Assembly: GCA_026874595.1 (NCBI GenBank)
Contig: CM049306.1
Span: forward strand, 110,119,642 to 110,183,641
DNA length: 64,000 bases
Direction of reading: 5' to 3'
DNA from: Sipunculus nudus
Taxonomy: Eukaryota; Annelida; Sipuncula; Golfingiida; Sipunculidae
A model generated the notes under the pieces. That model saw nothing but the letters and a program-made list of their open reading frames with translations. It was not told where the DNA came from and did not search any database. The position numbers and the translations under genes are program-made. Below, in pieces: positions 11,828 to 23,484 of the stretch (its first letter is position 1; the number at the start of each line of letters is the position of its first letter).

Positions 11828-13082
11828 TAAACAACTGTTTAACATAGAATATTTCAAGCTTATTTTAGTAATAGGAATAATAAAAGAACAAAGCCATGGT
11901 GATAGTAATAGAACTTCGTAAATGAACAGTAAGCGGCTGATTTCAGTAAGTGCCTTTAAATTCGTTAATGCCATTTTGAATTTTTAGAAGACGACATTAT
12001 ATGTGTTTATGTGAATGAATGCCTGTAAAAAAACGTATAACATATGATAAAGCAACTATATTTGAACAAGAATATTTGTTTATTGTTAAATCAGCAGGAA
12101 CTTGCTTTCACGTTGGTCGATGACCTTGAAGGTGAAGATTAAGAACATATATATATATATATGGGGGAACCCACACTCCGAACTCCTGTCGAACTCAAGC
12201 GCACCTTTCAAATTGCATGACAGACAAATATGTCAATCTCAATAGCCTAACAATCTGTCTGGAGATCACTCAGGGGTGTAACATTGAAATGTATAAACAC
12301 CTGTTTGTTTTTACCCCACATACATAATACATAACAATAGTCTAATACAGTGGGACATATTACAATTTGGGTTACCCGGTCCAAGCTGTATTGTAATAAC
12401 CTTGCCTATTGTAATAATGGATCATGGTAATATTGTCCACAAATAACAATAGGGTTCTTGGATTAAAATAAAAATAAGTACAATTAAAAAAATAAAGGAA
12501 TAATTGACTTTAAATCATCAGTTCATATGTTTGTCTTGTTCCATGAAAAACCGTTTCAGTCATACGTGGCTTATTTTATCTAGATATATTAATAATTTGA
12601 TATATAGCATAATAGTATAATTTATATTAATAATAATTTAATTTACGGGCTAAGGCAGCGATTCATCAGCCCTCTCAACAGTATTGAACAGTTCATCACT
12701 GTAACAGAAAGTTTGTTTTATTTTTAAATCACAAATGTAATTTGGTCAAGGGATAATATTCATGAATCGACGGTACTTTATTAATATTTATAAAATTATA
12801 ATTTACAATCAACATGTCTATAGGCATCGATTTGTGTGTGGTATCACAGTATTCACATTCACTTTATCAAAGCTGGTGTGCAAAAACCATTGCAACCGCA
12901 ACCCCTAATTTAACAAAATTGTTATTACAATAGGGGTTGCAAATACAACCCCTAATGTAATTATTATAACAAGAGTGCACGTTATTACAATAGGGGTTAT
13001 GAGAAAAAGCTCATTTGTAACCCCTAATGTAATAATTATTACAATAGGGGGCGTTATTACAATAGGGAACGTAACAGAGCTT

Positions 13083-15170
13083 CAGTAGAAACCTTTGTCT
13101 GAGTATCTTTGGAGTTTACCTGAACTCGGGTGGAAATCGGTCCGTAAAAAATGATAAGTGTGTACATGTAAATAGCATTTGGCGAATTGAAATACATGTA
13201 CCTATAAGAACTCCGTAGTTTAATATCGGATAACCGGGACCAAGCGGATGATAATATCCGGAATTACTATCAGGTCTGCATCGACCAGAAGATGCGCTTG
13301 CATAAGAAAACCAGAATGCCACAGCAGCTGGTTATAAGATACGCTTAGAACGTATTCGAATAATATTGAGATGGGCAGTGGAATATATAATATACAGATA
13401 ACTATTTCAAAATATGTATGTAGGTAAAGTCAACATGGATTTATCTTGAACATGGTTGAAATTATGTATTATATGTCAATCCTAAGGCACAGCAATGCCT
13501 GAAAACAGTTAGTGGGAACATCGGAAATACTTTTTTTACACTGTTTTTCTGCTACAGTCCTATTATATAAATGATTTGGTGAAACCGTTGACCATGCAGC
13601 TACGGTGGCCGATGATGCTGTGTTAGAGATTTAGTGTAAAATCTTCTTGAATTCGAAAACAAAAGATGGAAGATCTCTGGTGAAGGTTCCCTCCTTAATT
13701 TGGAAACACTCTACTGCATGATCATACTCTTTATTACATACCTGCTATATCGGTTATAACAGGGGGATAAAAGACATTGAAATTCAAAAATATGTTGAAA
13801 TCAATTGTCAATTCATGGATCAAAACACCTGTATTAACACGGTAGTTTTATCGCATGGTAAAAGCCTCGAACGTGTTCTCCCCCCAACGTTTCTCTGTGC
13901 ACACGATATGAAAACCTTGATATAAATAATGCCTTCTGAATAGGGAGAAAGTTTTAAACATGCAATTTAAAGAGGAATATTTTGAGGCATTATTCACATT
14001 AGAAATATGAGGATTTTCTGCTCCACAACAATTATTCCATTAAACGTCTTTGGATAATGTGGTTAAGCCTTATTGGGGCTTAGTTTTAAAATTTATATTT
14101 TTACAAGTTATAACTTAGGATATAAACTGCAAGGTCCATATATTCAATTTTATGTTACATGTTGATTCATGGGTGAAAATGCGCATCCATGTTAACCACT
14201 CACAAAATATCAACATCTAAATTTAATTTTCGTGGTAAAATAAATGATGTTGAATGCTATGTTTAACTTTTCAAATTTAATGACTTCTGCAGTCCAAGCA
14301 GAGCAGATGTAAGAGTAACAGCCGACACCAACCCAGACAGCATGGGCGCCCTGTAGACTAACGGGAAGGCTGTGCCTCACTCAGACAGGAATGCAATTTG
14401 GGGATCTGTACCCTGGTGTTATGACCACGCATAATGCAATTAAGGAAAAACCGCCTTTATAAGTATACAACTATTTAGATGTTATCTTAAGGAAGCAAAT
14501 CACACATACGTCAATTAATAATTTAATCGCTGGGAATAAAAATGAAATTTGAAAACAAAAATTATCACGAATAAATGGGAATAGAATCAGATAATATGAG
14601 AGGTGTTAGCGCTCAGAGGGCCTGGGGGGGGGCAGTTTTCACTACTGGAAAAAGCCATATTATATATGCAGATGGGCCTTATTTTCTGCAGAAAATATGG
14701 CTGATTAGTTTTTTTTGTGTGTATTATTTGTCTCTTGTTAGGTTTTAAAAGTACCTTATCTATAACTTGTAACTATTAGACCTTTTTTAGCTCATATTCA
14801 GATAAACTATATATAAATATTAAATATCCAGACAACGGTTTCTACCGATCCCACTGTTCTACAAGGTACTTGAAATAGGTTAATATGACACGAATATTTC
14901 TGTATCAAGACCACCAACAAGGCTTTTTGGAATCTCGGAATCTTCCAAATAACCACACAAATTGATTCCAAATGTTTGTTTCATTGTAATATTGTAGGCC
15001 CCTAGACCATGTAGTACTACTATGCGTGAATCAGCAATATAAAAAAAGGGATAACGAGCATCAATTTCATAAGGTCTATTCCCTTTTGATCACCATATCA
15101 CATCACATATGATGGTGTAGTGCCCAAGATATTTTTATGCTTTAAAATATTAGTACATACATTTGACATT
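13083..15170. other. intergenic, possible decayed exon near 14290
   Basis: No mobile element ends or RNA genes seen. At about 14290-14450 a stretch with balanced base composition follows TTCTGCAG and reads through a domain-like string (RNAIWGSVPWCYD) broken by an early stop. It could be a fragment of an extracellular-domain exon, but this rests on composition alone. A G9 run lies near 14625. Confidence 0.3.
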
Positions 15171-15800
15171 GACCTTGCGTACCCTCTGAGAGCTTCCGAC
15201 AACTCCTGGTTTGTTGCAATTAACAAAACACATTAAAAAGGTATAAATCGATACAATTATCTAATATCATTAAGTTTTATTGGACAGTTACACTATTTTA
15301 TCATTATCTATATGTTAAGATTGCCATGGCCGCCCTTTTGGGATCCTTGGGGTCACAGACCTCATAAAAAACTCCTTTTTTGTTGCAATCGACAGAACAC
15401 ATTAAAAAAGTATAAATCGATCCAATATCAGTAAGCGACAATTACAGGATAATATATCTCTATGCTAAGACTGCAGTGGCGGCCATCTTGGAATCCTTGG
15501 GGTCACAGGGTTCATAAAAAAATTATAACCTGCATTCAATCATCACCTTAAGTGGAAATAAATTGAAAGCAGGCACTATCTTATTCAAATCCTAAGAAAA
15601 CTTCGTACTGTTACACGTGCAAGTACACTATATCCCCAACACTCAATAATTCCCATGAGTGAGGGCGGCCATCTTGGATTTTCGGTGTTAGAGGGATCTG
15701 AAAATTTGTTACCTAACATTTTTCATTAGTTCATATCCTGTTTATGCTAAATCAGTAATTTTCGCAATTTGGGCATCAAATTCCTACGGAAATACATCCC
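15165..15800 (+). repeat. tandem repeat family with GGCGGCCATCTTGG motif
   Basis: Two units of about 185 bp share CTGGTTTGTTGCAAT/TTTTTTGTTGCAATCG, AACACATTAAAAA, GTATAAATCGAT and CTTGGGGTCACAG. They are followed by a third, diverged segment. The motif GGCGGCCATCTTGG occurs near 15478 and 15663, with a relative at 15326. The tail matches the minus strand of 8440-8560. Confidence 0.65.
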
Positions 15801-15929
15801 CGTCTACACTATTAGTACAATACCGTGAAAGATGCCGTCTACTTGGAAGGCTGGAAACAACAAAATCATCCGTAGCAAACTGCAGGCATATGCAGGGATA
15901 TCACCAGGTTGTCCCGACGAACTCGCTGA

Positions 15930-16136
15930 AAACACGTCATGCAGACAAGGCGGAGACCGAGGTCGGAGACCTTATCAGAGTTTACTCTGGCGCTGACAGC
16001 CGTGACCACAGATGAAAACGCAGCATGCGACAACGCAACAATGCCGATAATCGGTGACATTGTGCCATCAGTGGTCGATAACACTGAAGACAGAGGCAAC
16101 AGTGACAGCGAGTCTGACTGGGACAATCCTACTTAA
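15930..16136 (+). CDS. small acidic open frame, unrecognised
   Basis: The frame is open from 15930 after a TGA and has an ATG at 15939. It ends in a Ser/Asp-rich tail (RGNSDSESDWDNPT) before TAA. The composition is less AT-rich than its surroundings, and a possible poly(A) signal (AATAAA) follows at 16509. No domain is recognised. It could be the last exon of an unknown gene, or part of an old retroelement. Confidence 0.22.
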   Translation, partial: KHVMQTRRRPRSETLSEFTLALTAVTTDENAACDNATMPIIGDIVPSVVDNTEDRGNSDSESDWDNPT

Positions 16137-16521
16137 CCAGTTAATGGATTTAGAGAAAACCACGGGGGAATGAAAACAGGGCTACAATATACACAAAATC
16201 CTGCACTTAACTTTCATATCATCTGTTTTTTAAATGTAATTTCACATATCCCTTCTTTTTTGTATTTTCAGACACAATGGAGAAAGCATCTTAACTACAA
16301 ATTCATAAACCCGATTGGATGGAGGGACCAGAGAGGTATATGACGGTCACGTGGGTAGCCATGGTAAACTACTTGACAGAGGAGACTCCACGGAGGATGA
16401 CGATACGATGAAGGCACACACTCCCTGGTCACATGAACACTGAACTAACTAACGAGTAATCCGTCGTAAAACTATAACCAATAACACACACTACCTCCTG
16501 ATTTGTTAAATAAATGTTTTA

Positions 16522-16524
<3 letters not shown>

Positions 16525-16566
<42 letters not shown>
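16525..16566. repeat. (TA)n microsatellite
   Basis: About 20 TA dinucleotides. The sequence either side (16140-16520 and 16567-16930) shows no recognisable gene. Confidence 0.95.
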
Positions 16567-16570
<4 letters not shown>

Positions 16571-16934
16571 AACAATACTTATATAAATCAGCAAATTTAA
16601 AATAAAGCTCCGCAACCGGTATTGCATTTGTCAAGGTCAGACTGGGTCGGACCTTGCCGAGAATTCTTTCAGCATGGCCAGCGTGTACAGTTGCAAGGCA
16701 CTTTGTGACAGCATTCACTAATTTGTCGGGACCTGTAATAAATACATATGCGACGATCTGTTCTTCAGATGCAATAAATATTATTTTCAGATTGCCAAAT
16801 GTACATATGAAAAAAAAAATACGGATAAACGATCATAATTTGGTTCTCCAGTTTTAAAAATGGATAAACGGTTTTCGGATAAACGATAATCGGATGAACG
16901 GCGCTCCACTGTACGTACAAAGTTTATTAAAACA

Positions 16935-17575
16935 GAAATAAACTAGAAAACGGGTGGTGGACAAGCGACTACGTGTATCCGCCAAAATCAGAGTAGGACG
17001 GGTGAAGTGAGGCATGGATTGAGTGGGGAGGGGAAATAGAGAGAGAGGTGTGCTGCATATAAGCATGGATGTCTGCAGCCGAAATGTGTATGTAGGTGGC
17101 GCCACCTGCCACAAAATCAAGAAAGTTATCCAAGTTGTATTCAATTGCAAAATTTTAGGCAGATTAGTCAAACCACTGCCGAGATATGAGTGATTTTGTC
17201 CCATGGCAGGTGAACGGATGGACGCTGTGCAAAAATGGTTGCAGGATGCGCCACCATTTTTATGTATGTTATAAAGCTATCAAAGGGCTACATTTGTGTA
17301 ATTTTTTTTCCGGATTGTTCAAACGAGTCCGAGGATATGTGGGTTAATGTGTCAAAACACACGCACACACGGACGCACTGAAGAGAGGAAAGGTCAGAGG
17401 TCAACGCAAAAGATTTTGGCACCATTTCACATGTGACCCGATAATAGTGTAAAGTTTCGGAAAAAAATGTCAAGTGGTCTCAGAGTTCTATTCCGGAAAC
17501 GAACGCGGGGGCGGCGGAACCCAGTAAAAAACATAGTATCCGCAAAACTTCGTTTTGGCGGATACAAAAAATACT
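16935..17575. repeat. GGTGGCGCCACC-family element with inverted ends and 3' hairpin
   Basis: The left end has GTATCCGCCAAAA (16975-16987) and the right end the exact complement TTTTGGCGGATAC (17553-17565). The right copy also pairs with 17536-17548 to form a tight hairpin with a TTC-type loop, followed by an A-rich tail. Inside are GGTGGCGCCACC (17095-17106) and two subunits sharing GCAAAATTTTAGGCAGAT-type sequence. The same layout recurs at 29950-31565. Confidence 0.7.
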
Positions 17576-18300
17576 AACAAGTTGCCTTTCTAACATCCAA
17601 TTCACCTTTAATCGTCAACCTCCGTCACCTTGTGATATGTGCCTTGACAATCCGACATTCTTGCACATTTTGTGTCAGATTATCAAGTCATTACTGCATC
17701 TGAAGTGCATTCCTTAATGAGTAACCTGTACGAAGAGTATAAGTCTAGTATTACATAACGTCATATCAGGTATGGCTCCTCAAGGTATTGATTCTGTCTG
17801 TCCTGCCCATAAATATGCGATTGTTGCTTGTAAAAACATTTAATCATTTGCTCGGAAAATTACACTGTGGGAAAAACGTGTTTGCCAAGTAGCCAGCCAT
17901 GGTACAAGAACTCTGATTCTATAAACAACTATTTAGACAAAATAGTTTCAGTCTTCAGTGTGATTTATAATTTAACAGTAATTGATTTTCATCCCAGTAT
18001 CAGTCAATATCCTCTTTTATATTATTCAATATCCTCTATATATGTATGTTTGTATGTAAACAAACGTATATACTAAAGATAGATAATTATTACATACTTT
18101 ACTACTTTCAAACATGTCAAATGCCTGTTATTAGATAATAATTGGGCTTGCTGAACAAATTATAATATTGACAATACTTAAAGTTGCAAAATTCTTTAAG
18201 CAATCGTATCAGAGGTGTACACAGTCAATCAGTGTTATCATTTTATGTTTGGTCAAATACAATGGATAATAAAATTTCTGTTATATTGTTGCTATTATTG
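17576..18300. other. intergenic, no gene recognised
   Basis: AT-rich DNA without domain-bearing frames. It shares scattered short blocks with 7190-7300 (ACTACTTTCA, GGGCTTGCTGA). Confidence 0.4.
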
Positions 18301-18780
18301 TTATTGATAAGTGTGATGGTTTTCAGAGTGGAGTGGAGTCACTCTAAAGCACATTACGATTGTGGGTGATAAGCACTCGAAATAATTTGATGCACCCCTA
18401 ACTTGGAATAATCCAGAAGTAAAATTTGAACCCAAATGCGTTAAAATTTCTTTAGGCATTCCAAACATGGTAAAGAATTTGACCAAAGCTTTGGCGATAT
18501 GTCACGCGTTTATACTTCTAAGAGGGATAGCTTCTGGAAACCTTGTCGTAGTACACATTATAGTCAGTAAGAACTGGTTTCCATTTTTTGTTCTGGGCAT
18601 CGGTCCGACACAGCCGACTAAGACACAACTTAGAGGTTCTTCCATTGATGGAATGGGAGCTTTTGGCGAATCATGACTGTATTTTCCTACCATCTGGCAA
18701 GTATCACAGGTTTTACAAAACTGAGCTATATCTCGATTCATCATAGGCCAAAAGAAATGCCTCATTTTATTTTCTTTTGT
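18301..18780 (-). pseudogene. LTR-retrotransposon integrase relic
   Basis: Minus-strand frames 18765-18502 and 18486-18301 cover the integrase zinc-binding region (MRHFFWPMMNRDIAQF, CKTCDTCQ) and the start of the catalytic core (CVGPMPRTKNGNQFLLTIMC). The residue expected to be the first catalytic Asp reads Gly, and the second Asp motif is eroded to THLGSNFTS. The frame shifts between the two pieces and the match stops by about 18370. The closest match in this window is the integrase at 62345-63490. With the relic at 19966-20640 it forms one old element. Confidence 0.8.
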
Positions 18781-19410
18781 TTTGTTAACTCAAAAATATC
18801 ATGGCAAAGGTGATTTATCGGCTACCTTTGTTATTTCGGACCAGTAAACTTCAGGAACAACAGTTTGATCTACTGTAGCCCAATCCTCTGTTGATTGAAT
18901 ACCCTAGGGTTCCATTTTCTCATTAGTACATTATTCTGTATGGAATATCCAGATGACACTTTTTCTAATTCCTGAGCTGGTAATAACAAATCATACAGAT
19001 GTCTAAGCCCTATATCTTTCTTTTGTTCTTTCAGTGAGCTACTTCTTTTCCCTAATGGAAATGTCTCATCCGGTGATTTTTCAGCTCTTTTCTCGTACTA
19101 AGAACGAGGAAGCGCTGATTGATCATTACAATAATCCGTGACATTCATGAATGTTTGTGACAAAACTATTACATCATCATCATCAACAATATCTCCATCT
19201 GCATCAACATCAATGACACCATTGGTCACAGCCTTACCGGCCTTAACATCAGTGACATACTTTGTCACAGCCGTGTCGCCTTTATCATCAGTTGCACCTT
19301 TGGCCACAGCCATGCTGGCTTAAGCATCAGCTTTAACATTGGCTTTTTGCCCAAGTGACTGCACAGGGTGGAAACAACTCCTCGTGTTCTGCCTCTCTAA
19401 TAACATTTAA
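18781..19410 (-). pseudogene. decayed linker of the 18.3-20.6 kb LTR element
   Basis: Minus-strand sequence between the protease-side relic and integrase, with short broken frames rich in Asp, Thr and Val (19313-19098). There is no reverse transcriptase motif, which fits a layout with integrase directly after protease. Confidence 0.45.
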
Positions 19411-19965
19411 AGCCTTGCCCCACCCGCCGTACTTGCAAGTGCGTGCTGGGTACGTGCTAAAACGTGGGCAAAACTTGGGGTTCCGTACGTGGTGATTACC
19501 GCCTCAGTATGGATTTGGAAGCACGCAGACACGCCGTAGCACTTTTAGTGCAGGAGGAACTTTCGCTGCGTTCGGGTTGCGTTCGGGCTACGGATTCACC
19601 CCCGACATCGGCCGGAAATACTCACGTTCATCGCACTTGCACGCACTTACAACGTGCGAGTGAGTAATGGCAGCGTACGTTAGCAGCACGCGTGTAAGTA
19701 CTGCCTCCGTACGACAACGTAGCAATCGCACGGAGATCGTTCGTTAGAAGCACGTTGTAAGCACGTACAACTCACCACGTGGGCATCGTACGATGCACAC
19801 AAACGCTCTCGGGCCACGTACTTACACCTTGCGCAACCGTGCGTTGACGCACTCCCTCCCTACTCTTGCCACTCCATCGCCATGTTTTCAAAAAACGTGG
19901 CGGCCGTGGCCTCCAAAAAAAAACCGTACGAAATAAAATTACGCACGGTGAGTTGTGACCGGGGC
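19411..19965. mobile_element. 555-bp TTAA-flanked non-autonomous element
   Basis: A CpG-rich block of high GC content stands out sharply from its surroundings. It is bounded by TTAA at 19407-19410 and 19966-19969. Its ends (AGCCTTGCCCC and the complement GCCCCGGTCACA) are only loosely inverted. Taking one TTAA away with the block leaves the minus-strand retroelement frame open across the join, as expected of a precise TTAA insertion. TTAA targets are typical of piggyBac-like and Kolobok-like transposons. It carries no transposase. Internal CGTAC-rich motifs recur. Confidence 0.65.
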
Positions 19966-20640
19966 TTAAGTTAGCCCTCGGTTTAGAGACCATGCAAGGA
20001 ACAGCTTTCGCCTTAGCTCCCTCCAAATTGTTCCCCTACAACAAAGACACTCCTTATACAGGCAAAATGGGCATAACTCCCACACTAACAGTTTCCTGAC
20101 ACCAGCTCAGACACCAATACGATTGTGTGCAGAGGTACATGAATACTAGAACCCTCAATGCCCTGAGCTAATACTGTTTCTTCGGTAGCCTTCTCGTCCG
20201 AAAAAGGCAACTCACTTTTTTACACAAAGACTGAGACGCACCCGTATCCCTCAGAATTTTAACCGGTACTGAGACAATACTGACCCCCTCTAAGGACACG
20301 TGACGACCTGACACAATAGGCTCAAACTCTTTACGAAAGGCCCTAGTGTCATTGTTCTTCCCTACAAAGACAGGATCCTCTAATCCTACTGTCCCCGACG
20401 GTTATTCACAAACCCTTTGCACAAGGCCTTGTACGAATTCACAAGTGCATTAGGCGACGCTTCTTTAGACGAAGTTTCTTTACTCTTTTTGAGTTCGAAA
20501 CTATTGAACATAATAGGCCCGGTATTTTTACAATATAGCAGATGGTTCCTTGCCTATTTTTAGGCATTTTCTTTTCTAGTTCTGGGCGAACTCCCCCTTT
20601 TTGTCACTCCCATTTACAATTCTTGGTTTCATAAAACCCA
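19966..20640 (-). pseudogene. gag-protease relic of LTR element
   Basis: On the minus strand, ILRDTGASQSL-like coding (DTG core, plus 20234-20248) marks an aspartic protease active site. Upstream, near 20520-20560, LLYCKNTG resembles a degenerate zinc knuckle. Frames are interrupted by several stops. The ILRDTG context matches the plus-strand element at 61915, so the two belong to one lineage. Confidence 0.65.
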
Positions 20641-20989
20641 CTTCTTTAGCATATATAAAAACTAAGAGGTAAAAATAAAGGAAGTATGCTAAAGTAAAGC
20701 TGTTTTTTTCTGATGAAGTATTCATCAGTCCGATCAGTTATTTCAGACAATTTATAGAAATATAAAAACAAGTTTTAAAGATAATTGAATAGTACTGCAT
20801 ACATAAATTAAACTTTCACATTGTGAAGTTCAAGGAAGCATGAGTTAGACCCCTTAATTTATACTTGACGGATGAGAGTACCAACTAAGTATATTTTATT
20901 TTATTCTTGCATTTTAGGATTAAAAATTTTATCAATAAATTATATCAGTAGATACTTCAGAACTTCCTGCAACTTCAATCACAAGATGA

Positions 20990-21686
20990 TCTTGGTCTCA
21001 TAACAAGATTTTCAGTGTGAATATGTGATACAGTGAAAACAATATGGCTGAAAAAAATATTTGTCTTTGCTTAATTTGTTGTTGTTTTTTTTTTTGCATA
21101 TTTTGGGATTTTAGGGAAATATATTCTGGATTATAGGGTATCAGTTCTTCTGAGCAGTAATTATTATTTAGTAATGTTATCCGAAATCTATTAGTGTCAA
21201 TTATGCAATGTTTATGCAGATACTGGCGCAAAGTCATTTCAGATAAAGTTTTAAAATTGAGTATTTGGTTGCAAAAATAGGATTTCAAGGTGTTTTCTCT
21301 ATTTATATGTTTGGAAACACCTTGAAACAGGCATTGGACACCTTTAAACAGCCAGCTAGTGGAATCATGAAAATTACTGAGCGCTGTAGGCTTCTCCGGC
21401 CCAAGGCCTTGTAAGTTCATGGTTCAAACTGCCTCATGTTTTAGGGGTAGGGGGTAACGGATATGCACATAGCTTCTTGCTGCTCTCATGTACATGATCA
21501 TATATATTATCATTACAATAAGAATGTTCCTACAAATCCAATGATACCAAGATCTTGGAGATATGTTGAGATTTGCAAAGGCTATGAAACAAAAGACACT
21601 TTGAAGAGCATATTTCTGCAAATATTTCACTTGCTTGTCCATGATGGTTTATTTTGTCTAATCTTTCTAAATTTGAATAATTAATG

Positions 21687-21735
<49 letters not shown>

Positions 21736-22870
21736 TTTATGCTGAAAGATGCTTTAAACACATTGAGATATAAGGATATGGCTAAATCACCAAATATGCC
21801 TTTGGTACCAATAATATCTGGGAAAATGTAAATTTTAAAGAAAAAAAATAAGGAGTTTGGGGTACAAAAGTGGCCCACGAATTTTCACATATATTTTTTC
21901 AAGCCAAATTAATATAATTATTTAGCTAATGTTCGTCTGATTGCGTTGATGCCAAAATTGTGCACTTATGTAGAACAATAAGAAAGATTGGTCCATAAAC
22001 CCCTGGAAAGTCGCGCCAGAAAAAAAGTTTTCAAATTGAGGACGCGGTTTGTAAATAAAAGTTGACTTTCTTGGTGTTAGCAGCATTTATACGTACGGAA
22101 ACACCTTAAAATGGGTAAAGGATGCCCTAAAACAGCCAGCTTATGAGATCATGGAAATTCCGGAGGGCTGTAAGCGTCTCCGGCTAAAGGCCTTGTAAGT
22201 TCATGGTTAAAACTGCCTCATATTTAAGGGGTAGGGGTAACAGATATGCACATAGCTTCTCGTTTTTCTTATGCGTACAAAAATATTTATTATCATTGCA
22301 ATTGGAATGTTCTTAAAAATCAAATGATAACAAGATCTTGCAGATTTGTTGAGAATTGCAAAAGCTATGAAGCACAAGACACTGTGAAGATGGTATATCT
22401 GCAAATATTTCACTTGCTTGTCCATGACTGTTTCTAGTGTCCAATCTTGCAAAATTAAAAAAAACAACTAATGCTAAATATGTATATGCACTTTAGCTGT
22501 AAGATGTTTTAAACATATAAAGAAATAAGGGTATGCCTAAATCTTAAAAAATGCCTTTGGTATCCATAACATCTAAAAACGTCAATTTTTAAGAAAAATT
22601 AAGGGGTAGGGGTACAAAAGTGGCTCAGTAATTTTCATATGTTACATTTTCAAGTCCAAATTATATATCATTATAAAGTTAATGTTCTTCCAATCCATTG
22701 GTGCCTCAAGTGTACACTTATAATGTATAATGGAAAGTTATGGTCCATACACCAATGGAAAGTCGCACCAGAAAAACGTTTTCAAATTGAGGACGCGTTC
22801 TATAAAAAGTTGATTTTCCAGGTGTTTGCAGTATTTATATGTTTGGAAACACCTGGAAATGAGTAAATGA
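20990..22870. repeat. about 0.75-0.78-kb tandem duplication, two full copies and part of a third
   Basis: TTGGAAACACCT-type sequence recurs at 21313, 22097 and 22845. AGGCCTTGTAAGTTCATGGT, ATGCACATAGCTTCT and CACTTGCTTGTCCATGA recur in the two units. Minus-strand frames within the copies resemble each other because of the duplication and have no known domain. A (TA)n run has expanded only in the first copy. Confidence 0.85.
21689..21732. repeat. (TA)n microsatellite
   Basis: About 22 TA dinucleotides within the first duplicated unit. Confidence 0.95.
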
Positions 22871-22903
22871 CACCTCAAGGAAGAAAACTAGGGGTCGCAA
22901 AAT

Positions 22904-23151
22904 TTCCGGGGGGGGGGGGGGGAGTGGGAGGTTTTCACTTTCTGGCCCATGGACTATATGTCCAGGTAGGAGTTTTTAGTTCGAGTCCTTTCTGCTACTT
23001 TGCCTTTGCCTTGTCAGCAAACAACGAATGCGAAGAAGCGTGTGGCCTTAAAGAGGGATAATTCCGGTTATATAAGGATAACTTATGCTGCTCACCTTTT
23101 GCTTTTTTTATCATAATATTTCATAATTACTCCCCCCCCCCCCCCCCCCAA
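22904..23151. repeat. poly-G and poly-C runs
   Basis: A G-run of about 18 starts near 22905 and a C-run of about 17 lies near 23133-23149. Such paired runs are common in expanded transposon interiors and are prone to assembly error. The rest of 22870-23480 shows no gene. Confidence 0.8.
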
Positions 23152-23484
23152 TGACGCTGTTTTTTGTTTATTATTTTTTCTGTGATACGTTGCAGTGTTG
23201 GTTCCTAGAATCATCTATCTTACAGACTTATGGCGCCACATATAACTTTTTTAGACTGAATTTTATTACTTTCTCACAGATAGCTTAACATTGGTTAAAC
23301 TATGGGCCTTGTATGGGATTTTAAAATACCGTTGAACAAATGTTTATCATAATTCTATTTATTGACACTTTTCAGGAAAGGCTTTATACATTGTTATAGT
23401 CGGCAGACCTATCGATCTTTGTTGTTTGCTGCCATGAGGTTTGTTGCAGTAACTCTAGATGTACAGTTTATATCGGACAAATCT

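Larger units (their letters stand above)
9759..13076. mobile_element. 3.3-kb DNA-transposon-like element with long TIRs and 6-bp TSD
   Basis: It starts TGTTACGTTC and ends GAACGTAACA, a perfect 10-bp inverted tip. Both ends are flanked by the direct repeat GAGCTT (9753-9758 and 13077-13082). The inverted similarity continues inward for about 150 bp, including ATTGTAATAACG, ATTAGGGGTTGCGGTTG and ACCAGCTTTG. The right arm holds about 130 bp extra, including further copies of ACAATAGGGGTT. At 10320-11070 at least four copies of a 220-240-bp unit carry ATTACAATAG and its complement. No transposase frame is recognisable, so it looks non-autonomous. The superfamily is unknown; a 6-bp duplication narrows but does not fix it. 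Confidence 0.75.

Noticed and set aside
17536-17575. Helitron 3' end (hairpin followed by CTAA)
   Set aside because: The second copy of the hairpin (31529-31558) is not followed by CTRR, the base after CTAA here is not T, and no helicase sequence is present.
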